Positions 8,297-17,408 of a DNA stretch of 33,458 nucleotides are shown here, piece by piece (the first letter of the stretch is position 1; the number at the start of each line of letters is the position of its first letter). The stretch comes from Rikenellaceae bacterium (GTDB taxonomy: Bacteria; Bacteroidota; Bacteroidia; Bacteroidales; UBA932): NCBI GenBank assembly GCA_900771005.1, contig CAAGMI010000260.1, forward strand, positions 1 to 33,458, read 5' to 3'. A program made the position numbers and the translations under genes. The notes beneath the pieces were generated by a model, which saw only the letters and a program-made list of their open reading frames with translations, ran no database searches and had not been told where the DNA came from.

Positions 8297-9340
8297 ATGT
8301 CAGTCAAAAGAAAACTGTGGTCCAGGACAAAGGACGGAAAGGCTATTTACAAATATACGCTCACCAACAACAGCGGCGCTTCTGTCGTGCTCTGCAACAT
8401 CGGGGCGGGAATAATCTCGGTAAACGTCCCTGACAAAAACGGAAAACTCGGAGACGTGGCGCTCAGCTATCGCAGGCCGGAGAGCTATTTCGGGGACGGT
8501 CCTTGTCTCGGCAGGTGCCCGGGGCGCTTTGCCAACCGCATAGACAAGGGAGTGTTCACCCTCGACGGCAAAAAGTACAAGCTTCCTGTAAACTGCGGAC
8601 CGAATCATCTGCACGGCGGACCTGACGGATTCCAGAACAAGGTGTGGGAATCACGCAAACGCAAGGGAGGCGTTGATTTCATGTGCATTTCCGAGGATGG
8701 TGAAATGGGATATCCGGGAAAGGTGCAGGTGGTTGCACGTTACGAGTGGAGCGAAGAGAATGAACTCAGGCTTACGTTCACGGCAAGGACTGACGCCAGG
8801 ACGGTCATCAACCTGACCAATCACGCATATTTCAACCTGAACGGAAAGGGATCTGTCCTGCGTCACTATCTCAAGCTCAACGCTTCGGAGTATCTTCCTA
8901 CAGATGACACTCTCATCCCTCTCGGAGAACCTGAGCAGGTAGCGGGGACACCTATGGACTTCCTCAACGCGAAGACTCTGGGAAGAGATATTCACAAGGA
9001 CTTCCCTGCACTCAACTATGGCAAGGGCTATGATGCCTGCTGGTGCATAGACGGTTATATGAAAGGTCAGATCCAGGAGGCTGCCGAACTTTATTCGAAG
9101 GTGAGCGGGCGTGTACTCAAGGTATTCACGACTCAGCCGGGTCTTCAGGTTTATACCGGAAACTGGCTTGGCGGATGCCCTGAAGGCAAGAGGGGCCGCA
9201 AGTATCGTGACTATGACGGTGTCGCGATCGAGTGCCAGCATTTCCCTGACAGCCCTAACAGGCCGGAATACCCTACTACAGTGCTTGAACCCGGCAAGAT
9301 TTTCAAGCAGGCCATCATTTATGCATTCTCTACGAAATGA
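8297..9340 (+). CDS. galM: Aldose 1-epimerase (mutarotase)
   Basis: Interconverts the alpha and beta anomers of galactose and glucose, supplying alpha-galactose to galactokinase. 347 aa, usual length. Motifs include the substrate-binding NHLHGG, the catalytic His segment NLTNHAYFNL, and the C-terminal catalytic Glu in VAIECQHFPDSPN. No signal peptide, so cytoplasmic. The stop codon overlaps the thyA start (ATGA at 9337-9340), indicating translational coupling. Placement with folate/thymidylate genes rather than with galK is odd functionally but the spacing makes a shared transcript likely. Confidence 0.94.
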   Translation: MSVKRKLWSRTKDGKAIYKYTLTNNSGASVVLCNIGAGIISVNVPDKNGKLGDVALSYRRPESYFGDGPCLGRCPGRFANRIDKGVFTLDGKKYKLPVNCGPNHLHGGPDGFQNKVWESRKRKGGVDFMCISEDGEMGYPGKVQVVARYEWSEENELRLTFTARTDARTVINLTNHAYFNLNGKGSVLRHYLKLNASEYLPTDDTLIPLGEPEQVAGTPMDFLNAKTLGRDIHKDFPALNYGKGYDACWCIDGYMKGQIQEAAELYSKVSGRVLKVFTTQPGLQVYTGNWLGGCPEGKRGRKYRDYDGVAIECQHFPDSPNRPEYPTTVLEPGKIFKQAIIYAFSTK

Positions 9341-10131
9341 AACAATACCTGGACCTGTTGCGTGAGATAATGGACAGCGGTGTGGTCAAGCATGACCGTA
9401 CCGGTGTCGGCACGAAGAGCATATTCGGACATCAGATGCGCTTTGACCTTCAGGAAGGTTTCCCTCTCCTGACGACAAAGAAGGTGCATCTTAAATCCAT
9501 AATCTATGAACTTCTGTGGTTCATATCAGGAGACACCAACATCAAATATCTTAAGGATCATGGAGTGAGCATATGGGATGAGTGGGCTGATGAAAACGGA
9601 GACCTCGGTCCGGTTTACGGCCACCAGTGGCGCAGTTTCCCCGCTCCTGACGGGAGAGCTGTGGACCAGCTTTCGGATGTCATAGACCAGATAAAGAACA
9701 ATCCTGATTCGCGGAGAATGCTGGTATGCGCCTGGAATCCAGGGGAGATAGACAAGATGGCCCTGCCTCCTTGCCACTGTCTCTTCCAGTTCTATGTTGC
9801 GGACGGGAAACTTTCATGTCAGTTGTATCAGAGGAGTGCCGATACTTTCCTCGGAGTACCTTTCAACATCGCTTCCTATGCCTTGCTCACCATGATGCTG
9901 GCGCAGGTCTGCGGATTGAAACCAGGAGAATTCGTGCATACGACAGGAGACACGCATATCTATCTCAATCATTTCGATCAGGTAAGGGAGCAGCTTTCCC
10001 GTGAGCCGAGGCCGCTGCCCAAGATGAAACTCAATCCGGAAGTGAAGAGTCTGTTTGACTTCAAGTACGAGGATTTCACTCTTGAAGATTATGACCCATG
10101 GCCGGCAATCAAGGCTCCGGTAGCGGTATAA
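9337..10131 (+). CDS. thyA: Thymidylate synthase
   Basis: Methylates dUMP to dTMP using methylene-tetrahydrofolate, producing dihydrofolate. 264 aa, identical in length to the E. coli enzyme. The catalytic Cys146 lies in LPPCHCLFQF, followed by the conserved QRSADTFLGVPFNIASYALL. Other family landmarks are RTGVGTKSIFG at 21-31, GPVYGHQWR near 91-99, and HIYLNHFDQ near the end. Overlaps the galM stop by 4 nt and is followed 14 nt later by dihydrofolate reductase, which regenerates the tetrahydrofolate it consumes; this is a classical pairing. Confidence 0.98.
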   Translation: MKQYLDLLREIMDSGVVKHDRTGVGTKSIFGHQMRFDLQEGFPLLTTKKVHLKSIIYELLWFISGDTNIKYLKDHGVSIWDEWADENGDLGPVYGHQWRSFPAPDGRAVDQLSDVIDQIKNNPDSRRMLVCAWNPGEIDKMALPPCHCLFQFYVADGKLSCQLYQRSADTFLGVPFNIASYALLTMMLAQVCGLKPGEFVHTTGDTHIYLNHFDQVREQLSREPRPLPKMKLNPEVKSLFDFKYEDFTLEDYDPWPAIKAPVAV

Positions 10132-10145
10132 GCACTGGGAAATTT

Positions 10146-10637
10146 ATGGAAAAGTGTTTGATAGTGGCGATAGGCGCCAACAATGAAATAGGTGTCAAGG
10201 GGCAGCTTCCGTGGCATCTTTCGGAAGACTTGAAGTATTTCAAGAGAACCACCTCCGGATGCCCGGTGATAATGGGACGCACAACGTATTTCTCTCTCCC
10301 GTTCCGTCCTTTGAAGGGGCGCAGGAATATTGTTCTGAATCTCGGAGGAGAACCTATTCCCGAAGTGATCTGTGCGAACAGTTTCGAGGAGGCCTACGCT
10401 GCAGCGGAGCCTTGTGAAAGGTGTTTCATTATCGGTGGTGCTTCGGTGTACAGGGCAGCGATAAACGATATGGACAAGTTGTTTATCACTTACGTGCATG
10501 CTTCGATCCCCGAGGCGGATGCCTTCTTCCCCGAGATCGACGGAAGCATCTGGGAAGTGGAGTCCAGTTCTGAGACGTTCAGAGATGAAGGGAGCGGGTA
10601 TGAATTCGAATTTGTCGTTTACAGGCGTAAAAAATAA
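10146..10637 (+). CDS. folA: Dihydrofolate reductase
   Basis: Reduces dihydrofolate to tetrahydrofolate with NADPH. 163 aa from ATG 10146; a longer frame from 10098 would overlap thyA and precede the family N-terminus, so it is rejected. Motifs: GANNEIGVKGQLPWHLSEDLKYFK, here in two parts GANNEIGVKGQLPW and HLSEDLKYFK with the catalytic Asp, then PVIMGRTTY and the NADPH-binding FIIGGASVY. Follows thyA by 14 nt, so the two are cotranscribed. Confidence 0.97.
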   Translation: MEKCLIVAIGANNEIGVKGQLPWHLSEDLKYFKRTTSGCPVIMGRTTYFSLPFRPLKGRRNIVLNLGGEPIPEVICANSFEEAYAAAEPCERCFIIGGASVYRAAINDMDKLFITYVHASIPEADAFFPEIDGSIWEVESSSETFRDEGSGYEFEFVVYRRKK

Positions 10638-10665
10638 AAGTTAGCGGTTAGTTAGTGTATTGATT

Positions 10666-12024
10666 ATGGAAGGAAACAGAGAACAGTTCGGAAGCAAGAT
10701 GGCGGCCGTCATGGCTCTCGCAGGATCGGCTGTCGGACTTGGAAACATCTGGCGTTTCCCCTATATGGTGGGGGAATATGGAGGAGCCATATTCCTTATC
10801 TTCTACCTGTTTTTCTCCTTTGCCATTTCCCTTCCCGTTTTTTATGCGGAAGCTATAATCGGGAAGTCCGGCAAGAAGGCTGCATACGGGTCGATGGCGG
10901 CATTGGCTCCGGGCTCCCGTTGGAAGACGGTTGGGGAAATATGCGTGATAGCGTGCTTTATCATCACGTCTTATTACAGTGTAGTGGGAGGATGGTCTGT
11001 CGACTATCTGATAAGATCCTGCATGACGGGATTCGAGAATCTTTCACAGGAAGCGGCTACGGGTCTTTTCGGTAAAGTGTCCACCTCCGTGTGGGAACCG
11101 ATAATAATGCATACCGTATTCCTGGCGTTGGCGGCGATAATCATCAGATTCGGCATAAAGAACGGGATAGAGAAATTCACGAAGGTCGCGATGCCTTTAC
11201 TGTTCGTGCTGATGATATGCATAATGCTATTCTCCCTGAGTCTTGACGGAGCTGAAGAAGGGGTCAGGTATATGCTCAGGCCGGATTTCTCAAAATTCTC
11301 ACCGAGGACTCTCTCGTCTGCTCTCGGACAGTCATTCTTCTCGATGTCCCTGGGTGTGGGGTGTGTTCTGACATATTCATCATATATGAGGAAGGAAGAC
11401 TCTCTTGCGACTTCGGGTCTCCTGACTTCCATTTCCGACCTGTCATTCGCTCTCATAGCCGCATTTGTCGTGATGCCCGCTGTATTCTCTGCAGGACTGG
11501 AGCCGGGAGCCGGACCTTCGCTTGTGTTTGAGTCATTGCCGTACATATTCGCGAAGATGGGACAGACCTTGCCGGTAATCAGCAGGATTGTTACGATATT
11601 CTTCTTCCTGTCCGTATTCTTTGCGGCGCTGACATCACTGATATCGATGTTTGAGGTATGTACTGCCCATCTCGTGGAGGAAAAGCACATAAAAAGAAGC
11701 TTTGCTTCGATAATCGTTTTCACAGGCAGCTGGCTGCTCGGCATTCTTTGCTCGCTTTCATTCGGGGTACTTGGGGAGATCAAGATATTCGGGAAGAATA
11801 TATTCGGTTTCCTTGACATGGTTACGTCGAACTACCTTATGATCCTCGGGGCCCTGGCTTTCGTGATATTCGTGGGTTGGAAGATGGGAAAGGCTGAAGT
11901 TAAGGAGAAGTTTACGGAAGGTGGAAGCAAACTGAGCCGGCTGACTTTCAATTTCATATATTTCATAATAAAATACGTTGCGCCTGTCATGATTCTGGCG
12001 ATATTCATATCGAACCTGATATAA
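10666..12024 (+). CDS. Neurotransmitter:sodium symporter (NSS) family transporter
   Basis: An inner-membrane Na+-coupled amino-acid transporter of the LeuT/MhsT type. 452 aa from ATG 10666; an in-frame TTG at 10660 is less likely. The family signature AGSAVGLGNIWRFPY near residues 18-32 covers the unwound first helix that forms the Na+ and substrate sites. About 11 hydrophobic helices are visible, typical for bacterial members. The substrate cannot be predicted; aromatic or branched amino acids are common for relatives. It starts 28 nt after folA with no clear promoter between, and is followed 19 nt later by an exported hydrolase. Confidence 0.93.
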   Translation: MEGNREQFGSKMAAVMALAGSAVGLGNIWRFPYMVGEYGGAIFLIFYLFFSFAISLPVFYAEAIIGKSGKKAAYGSMAALAPGSRWKTVGEICVIACFIITSYYSVVGGWSVDYLIRSCMTGFENLSQEAATGLFGKVSTSVWEPIIMHTVFLALAAIIIRFGIKNGIEKFTKVAMPLLFVLMICIMLFSLSLDGAEEGVRYMLRPDFSKFSPRTLSSALGQSFFSMSLGVGCVLTYSSYMRKEDSLATSGLLTSISDLSFALIAAFVVMPAVFSAGLEPGAGPSLVFESLPYIFAKMGQTLPVISRIVTIFFFLSVFFAALTSLISMFEVCTAHLVEEKHIKRSFASIIVFTGSWLLGILCSLSFGVLGEIKIFGKNIFGFLDMVTSNYLMILGALAFVIFVGWKMGKAEVKEKFTEGGSKLSRLTFNFIYFIIKYVAPVMILAIFISNLI

Positions 12025-12043
12025 CACAAAACAATAACTATTT

Positions 12044-12937
12044 ATGAAAAGAATTCTTTTATTCTCTCTGATGCTGCTTGCCGCTGCATCTCTCAAGGCC
12101 CAGGATGTCACGACAATGACTGTCGAAGAAGGAGGGACCGGAGTTTACAAATCAGTGATGGTTTCAGATGCGACCCTGCCGACCCATACCATTTTCAAGC
12201 CTCAGGACATGAGTGTGTTCGACTCATCCAATCCTATCCCTGTGCTTGTATGGGGTAATGGAGCCTGCACCGACTCTCCTTGGGAACACGTAAGGTTCCT
12301 CAATGAAATAGCTTCACACGGTTTCTTCGTAGTAGCAGTCGGCACTATGCCCGAGCCGCTTGACGTGAGACCGAAAGTCGGTATGTCCCCTTCTTCAAAG
12401 ATGACTGATGCCATCGAGTGGGTCATCAAGACAAATTCCGACCCTGAGAGCCGGTATTTCGGAAAGCTTGATGTATGGAACATAGCAGCCGCAGGTATGT
12501 CTTGCGGTGGCCTTATGACTCTTGATATCGCAAAGGATCCGCGCATCCGCACCATAATGATATGCAACAGCGGTCTGTTCAAACAGTCAAATGCCGGCAC
12601 TGCCGTTCCGGGAATGCCTATGCCTGCCAAGGAAAGGCTCGCCGAGATACACACTCCTATCATCTATATCCTTGGAGGAAGCGAAGACATCGCTTATGAG
12701 AACGGAATGGATGATTTCGCAACTATAAACCACGTTCCTGCATTCGCCGCCAATTTCCCTGTAGGACACGGCGGGACATATTCAAAACCTTTCGGAGGAG
12801 AGTTCGCAGTCGTTGCCACGGCATGGCTGAAATGGCAGCTCAAGAATGATGCTCAGGCAGGCGGATTCTTCAAGGGAAACCCTTGCGGGCTGTCTCAGAG
12901 GGAAGGATGGACTACGGACAAGAAGAACATTCCGTAA
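12044..12937 (+). CDS. Exported alpha/beta hydrolase
   Basis: 297 aa with a type I signal peptide (MKRILLFSLMLLAAASLKAQ, cleavage before Gln). The nucleophile elbow is GMSCGG (G-x-S-x-G), followed by an acidic segment GGSEDIAY and GHGGTY, which provide a plausible Ser-Asp-His triad. LVWGNGACTDSP earlier would form the oxyanion side. The fold resembles dienelactone-hydrolase/cutinase-like enzymes common in Bacteroidales; the substrate is not known and could be an ester in plant or host material. It ends one base from the convergent mutS stop. With 19 nt to the NSS gene it may be the last gene of that operon. Confidence 0.82.
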   Translation: MKRILLFSLMLLAAASLKAQDVTTMTVEEGGTGVYKSVMVSDATLPTHTIFKPQDMSVFDSSNPIPVLVWGNGACTDSPWEHVRFLNEIASHGFFVVAVGTMPEPLDVRPKVGMSPSSKMTDAIEWVIKTNSDPESRYFGKLDVWNIAAAGMSCGGLMTLDIAKDPRIRTIMICNSGLFKQSNAGTAVPGMPMPAKERLAEIHTPIIYILGGSEDIAYENGMDDFATINHVPAFAANFPVGHGGTYSKPFGGEFAVVATAWLKWQLKNDAQAGGFFKGNPCGLSQREGWTTDKKNIP

Positions 12938-12938
12938 T

Positions 12939-15545
12939 CTAGATACCGAGTTCCTTCTTCATTGACCTCAGAAGGTCAAATGCCTGAAGAGGAGTCATAT
13001 TGTTGAGGTCAGCTCCGTCGAGCTGTTCCTTGATGGAAGACAATGTAGGATCGTCCAGCTGGAAGAAAGACAGCTGGACGCTTCCGTCTTCTTCAACCTT
13101 GCCCTGTCTGGATACATTTTGAACGCTTTTCTCCTTGCGTTCGAGCTCTCTGAGAGTCCTTTCGGCGGATTCGATGACTTCCTTTGGCATCCCGGCCATT
13201 CTGGCCACGTGGATACCGAAACTGTGGGCTACTCCTCCCGGACAAAGTTTGCGGAGGAAAATCACGTTCTTCCCGTCTTCCTTGACCGAGATATGATAAT
13301 TCTTCACTCTCGGGAACAGGTCTTCGAGATCGTTCAGCTCGTGATAGTGGGTGGCGAAAAGGGTCTTGGCTCCCTTTCCTTTCTCGTGAGTATATTCCAC
13401 CAGGGCTCTGGCTATCGACATGCCGTCGTATGTGGATGTGCCGCGGCCTATCTCATCCAGCAGAACGAGAGAACGCTGCGAGAGATTGTGCATGATCATG
13501 GATGTCTCAAGCATTTCCACCATGAAAGTGGATTCTCCCCGGGAGATATTGTCCGTTGCTCCGACACGGGTGAAAATCTTGTCGAAAAAGCCCATCCTTA
13601 CACTGTCGGCCGGAACGAAGGAACCTATCTGGGCCATCAGGACTATCAGTGCGCTCTGTCTGAGGAGGGCTGATTTTCCGGACATGTTGGGGCCGGTGAG
13701 AATCATTATCTGCTCCTTGTCGCTGTCCAGCAGGAGATCGTTCTTTACATATTCTTCACCCGGACCCATAAGGGTTTCGATGACGGGATGTCTTCCTCCC
13801 TTTATATCAAGGATGCGGCTCTTGTCAATCACCGGTCTGCAATAGTTCCTCTCTATGGCCTGCAGGGCGAAACCCGAGAGCACGTCAAGTCTTGCCACCA
13901 CGCTGCAGTTGAGCTGGATATCCCTGATGCATTTCTGGATATCCGATACAAGTTCGGAGAAAATGCGTGACTCGATCTCATATATCTGAGCCTCTGCGTT
14001 CAATATCTTGGATTCATAGTCCTTCAGCTCTTCGGTGATATACCTTTCGGCGCTGACCAGTGTCTGTTTGCGTATCCACTCCGGAGGCACCTTGTCCTTG
14101 AAGGTATTGCGCACTTCAATATAGTAGCCGAATACGTTGTTGTAACTGATTTTGAGGGAACTTATACCCGTGTGCTCTATTTCCCTTCTCTGCATTTCGA
14201 GAAGGAAGTCCTTCCCGCCTCTTGAGATTGCGCGCAGTTCGTCAAGCTCTTTGTCCACTCCGTGGCACACGACGTCTCCCTTGCCGATAACCGGAGCGCT
14301 CTGATCGTCAAGGATGGTATTTATGCGGGCGAGGATCTTGTCACAGTTGCGCATTCCCTTTACCGTTTTCCGGACTGCGTCGGAATCGGATTGCTTGCAC
14401 AGAGTCTCGATAGGAGACATCTGGGAAAGGCTTCTGCCGAGCTGTCGTACCTCTCTTGGGAAAATCTTTCCCGTGGCTGCCCTTGAAATGATACGTTCCA
14501 GGTCACCCACATTGCCTATCAGTCCTGTCAGGCAGCGGAGAGTCTCCTCATTGACCTTGAAATGGCCGACGACGTCATATCTGCAGTTCAATTCGGCAAT
14601 GTCCATGATAGGCATTGCCAGCCATTCCCTGAGCAGACGGGCACCCATTGGGGATGAGCACCTGTCAATGACGTCAACCAGAGAGACTCCGTCGCGCCCT
14701 GATGCGGAGGCGAAGATTTCAAGATTCCTGAATGTGAATCTGTCCATCCAGACGAACTTGTTTTCATCAATCCTTGAAATTGAACAGATATTGCCCAGAC
14801 CCGTATGCTGCGTCTGTTCAAGATATGCTATCAATGCTCCTGCCGAACATATTGAAAGCGGGAAAGCGTCAATTGCAAAGCCCTTCAGGGAAGAAACACC
14901 GAGCTGCTTGCGGAGTTTTTCCTCCGCGGCGTCATAAACGAACGCCCATTCGTCCAGGGAGGATATATAATATTCCGGGAATCTTTCCTTGACAGACCTG
15001 AAAATGTCCCTCTGGACGACAAGTTCCTTCGGAGAAAGGGAGGAAAGCAGGGACCCGATATAGTCCAGCGATCCCTGTGCCACCTGAAACGTTCCCGTTG
15101 AAACATCCAGAAACGCGGCTCCGCATACGTCATTGTCAAAGGTGAGCCCTGCGAGATAATTGTGCTCCTTCTGCTCCAGCATGCTTTCGGAGAAAGCCAC
15201 TCCCGGGGTCAGGATTTCAGTGATACCTCTCTTTACGAGTTTGTTCTGGGTAAGTTTCGGATCTTCCAACTGGTCACAGATGGCAACCTTATAACCCGAT
15301 CTTACGAGTTTCTGGAGGTAATTCTCTATCGCGTGATGAGGGAACCCTGCCATAGGAGTGTCGCCCTTGTCCCCGTTTGACCTGCGTGTAAGGACTATTC
15401 CGAGGACTTTGCTGGCGAGAAGGGCGTCATCGCTGTAGGTCTCGTAGAAATCTCCGACGCGATACAGAAGTATCGCTTCAGGGTGCTGTGCCTTGATGGT
15501 GAAGTATTGCTTCAATAAGGGAGTGTCCTCGTTTTTCTTACCCAT
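12939..15545 (-). CDS. mutS: DNA mismatch repair protein MutS
   Basis: Recognises base mismatches and small loops and starts methyl-independent or MutL-directed repair. 868 aa, full length. The N-terminal mismatch-reading motif is present (YRVGDFYETY with the Phe-x-Glu), followed by connector, lever and clamp regions. The ATPase has Walker A TGPNMSGKSALL near residue 620, the DEIGRGTSTYDG Walker B/signature and the THYHEL switch. It is the last gene of the rnhB-mrp-rsmA-mutS run, 17 nt after rsmA; a one-mismatch -7 candidate (TATATTTA) in that gap could give extra transcription. Confidence 0.98.
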   Translation of the reverse strand: MGKKNEDTPLLKQYFTIKAQHPEAILLYRVGDFYETYSDDALLASKVLGIVLTRRSNGDKGDTPMAGFPHHAIENYLQKLVRSGYKVAICDQLEDPKLTQNKLVKRGITEILTPGVAFSESMLEQKEHNYLAGLTFDNDVCGAAFLDVSTGTFQVAQGSLDYIGSLLSSLSPKELVVQRDIFRSVKERFPEYYISSLDEWAFVYDAAEEKLRKQLGVSSLKGFAIDAFPLSICSAGALIAYLEQTQHTGLGNICSISRIDENKFVWMDRFTFRNLEIFASASGRDGVSLVDVIDRCSSPMGARLLREWLAMPIMDIAELNCRYDVVGHFKVNEETLRCLTGLIGNVGDLERIISRAATGKIFPREVRQLGRSLSQMSPIETLCKQSDSDAVRKTVKGMRNCDKILARINTILDDQSAPVIGKGDVVCHGVDKELDELRAISRGGKDFLLEMQRREIEHTGISSLKISYNNVFGYYIEVRNTFKDKVPPEWIRKQTLVSAERYITEELKDYESKILNAEAQIYEIESRIFSELVSDIQKCIRDIQLNCSVVARLDVLSGFALQAIERNYCRPVIDKSRILDIKGGRHPVIETLMGPGEEYVKNDLLLDSDKEQIMILTGPNMSGKSALLRQSALIVLMAQIGSFVPADSVRMGFFDKIFTRVGATDNISRGESTFMVEMLETSMIMHNLSQRSLVLLDEIGRGTSTYDGMSIARALVEYTHEKGKGAKTLFATHYHELNDLEDLFPRVKNYHISVKEDGKNVIFLRKLCPGGVAHSFGIHVARMAGMPKEVIESAERTLRELERKEKSVQNVSRQGKVEEDGSVQLSFFQLDDPTLSSIKEQLDGADLNNMTPLQAFDLLRSMKKELGI

Positions 15546-15562
15546 AGCAGCGGTAAATATAA

Positions 15563-16342
15563 TTAAAAAAGCCTGGTAAGCTCCACAAAATCTTCAACTC
15601 CGAGCTGTTCGGCCCTGAGATTGAATACGGGAGCCTCGACGATGCCTTCCGAAATCATCTTTTCGGTAATCATAGGTTTCAGTGCATTGCGAAGGGTTTT
15701 TCTCCGTTGATTGAATGCGGTTTTCACCACCTGTTTGAAAAGTTTCTCGTCCACTCCGAGTTCCTTGCGGGAATTTCTTTTCAGCCTGATGACCGCGGAT
15801 TTGACTTTTGGAGGAGGAGCGAACGCTCCCGGTCCCACAGCAACGATATATTCTATATCATACCAGGCCTGGAGAAGAACGGAAAGTATCCCGTATGTCT
15901 TGGTCCCGGGCTTCTCCGCGATGCGGTCGGCCACTTCCTTCTGGATCATGCACACGACTTCAGGGACGCAATCCTTGTCATCCAGGATCTTGAAGAAGAT
16001 CTGTGAAGATATGTTGTATGGGAAATTACCGATTATGCGGTAAGGACATGGAATGATCTTATGGATGTCCAGCCTGAGATAGTCTGCCTGAAAAAGTCTG
16101 CCCTGCATTCCCGGGAAATGGGAAACCAGATAATCGACTGATTCCCCGTCAAGTTCGACCATCCTGAGGTCAAGATCATCCCTTTGTAGAAGATACTGTG
16201 TCAGCACCCCCATTCCGGGACCGATTTCAAGGACATCCTTTGGAAGGGAGGAATCTGTCTCCAGAGCATTCACAATGGTTTTTGCAATGCTCTGGTCTGT
16301 CAGGAAATGCTGCCCGAGGGCTTTTTTCGCACGGACTTCCAT
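15563..16342 (-). CDS. rsmA: 16S rRNA (adenine1518/1519-N6)-dimethyltransferase
   Basis: RsmA/KsgA dimethylates two adjacent adenines in the 3' hairpin of 16S rRNA late in 30S assembly, using S-adenosylmethionine. 259 aa, usual length. Motifs: KKALGQHFLTD (residues 6-16), the SAM-binding VLEIGPGMG (37-45), and the catalytic NFPYNIS. The ATG shares its A with the mrp stop (TGATG), showing translational coupling to the upstream gene. Confidence 0.97.
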   Translation of the reverse strand: MEVRAKKALGQHFLTDQSIAKTIVNALETDSSLPKDVLEIGPGMGVLTQYLLQRDDLDLRMVELDGESVDYLVSHFPGMQGRLFQADYLRLDIHKIIPCPYRIIGNFPYNISSQIFFKILDDKDCVPEVVCMIQKEVADRIAEKPGTKTYGILSVLLQAWYDIEYIVAVGPGAFAPPPKVKSAVIRLKRNSRKELGVDEKLFKQVVKTAFNQRRKTLRNALKPMITEKMISEGIVEAPVFNLRAEQLGVEDFVELTRLF

Positions 16343-17406
16343 CAGCCAAGTTTTTTAGCGATTCTGTCGGCGAGTTCAATGAATGCCTGTGAGTCCGGTC
16401 TCGTCCCGAGAGCCGCAGGTTCTCCGTTGTCCCCGCTTTCACGTATGCTCTGGACCAGAGGGATTCTTCCCAGGAGCTCCACTCCAAGTCTCTTTGCCAT
16501 ATCTGCCCCGCCGTCTTTGCCGAAGATGAAGTATTTCTCGTCCGGGTGTTCCTCCGGTGTAAACCAGGCCATATTCTCCACAATGCCGAGAATCTCTCTG
16601 TTGACGTTCTTGTTGCGGAACATGTTCACGCCCTTTTCAACATCGGCGAGAGCCACGTTCTGAGGAGTGGTTACGATAACGGCAGCCTGCATAGGGATCT
16701 CCTGCACCAGGCTGATATGTATGTCACCTGTTCCGGGAGGCATATCAATGAGAAGAAAGTCCAATTCTCCCCATTTGACCTGCATAATCATCTGCTTCAA
16801 TGCATTGCAGGCCATAGGGCCTCTCCAGATCAGGGCTTGCCCACGCTCCGCGAAATATCCAATCGACATCCATTCGACGCCGTATTTCTCGATAGGGATT
16901 ATGAACTCCTTGTCGTCATCATCCTTGACGGCTGACGGCTGGAAACCTTCAGTGTCAGTCATCGTAGGTATCGAAGGACCGTAAACGTCCGCGTCAGCCA
17001 ACCCGACTTTGTAACCCAGCCTTGCGAGTGCGCATGCGAGATTGACCGCCACGGTTGACTTTCCCACTCCGCCTTTCCCGGAAGCTATGCCGATGATGTG
17101 CTTGACATCCTTGAGCTGCTCGAGGTCGAGGTCCAGTCCCTTTTTCTTCGGAGCCTCTTCATCGACGACTACGGTTTTCACTTCGGAGTTGAAATCTTTT
17201 GGAAGATTCTTGATGAGAGTGGCTCTGGTCGCCCCGATAAGATATTCAGAAAGGGGATCTCTCCTTTTAGGGAATGCAAGGGTGACCGTGACATTGCTGC
17301 CGTTGATTTCAACGCTGTGAAGCATTCCGAGATCGACGATGTCCCTGTCCTGTTTTCCCGGGTGGTGAACTTCTTTCAAGAAAGCTATTATCTCCTGTTC
17401 AGTCAT
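16342..17406 (-). CDS. mrp: Mrp/ApbC-type P-loop ATPase (Fe-S carrier family), CxxC-less
   Basis: A soluble ParA/MinD-superfamily ATPase implicated in Fe-S cluster carriage. 354 aa from ATG 17404-17406; a TTG two codons earlier is possible. Residues 1-80 form a DUF59/MIP18-like domain, followed by the deviant Walker A GKGGVGKS (110-117) and the switch LIDMPPGTGD. Where many Mrp/Nbp35 proteins carry a CxxC cluster-binding motif after VENM, this protein reads VENMAWFTPEEHPDEKYF with no Cys. I recall that Bacteroidota Mrp proteins generally share this, so it is probably lineage-typical; whether they carry clusters is open. Two nt after rnhB and overlapping rsmA by 1 nt. Confidence 0.93.
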   Translation of the reverse strand: MTEQEIIAFLKEVHHPGKQDRDIVDLGMLHSVEINGSNVTVTLAFPKRRDPLSEYLIGATRATLIKNLPKDFNSEVKTVVVDEEAPKKKGLDLDLEQLKDVKHIIGIASGKGGVGKSTVAVNLACALARLGYKVGLADADVYGPSIPTMTDTEGFQPSAVKDDDDKEFIIPIEKYGVEWMSIGYFAERGQALIWRGPMACNALKQMIMQVKWGELDFLLIDMPPGTGDIHISLVQEIPMQAAVIVTTPQNVALADVEKGVNMFRNKNVNREILGIVENMAWFTPEEHPDEKYFIFGKDGGADMAKRLGVELLGRIPLVQSIRESGDNGEPAALGTRPDSQAFIELADRIAKKLG

Positions 17407-17408
17407 AT

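Noticed and set aside
11004..11819. 271-codon minus-strand ORF opposite the NSS transporter
   Set aside because: Antisense shadow; no recognisable motif and the sense frame is certain.
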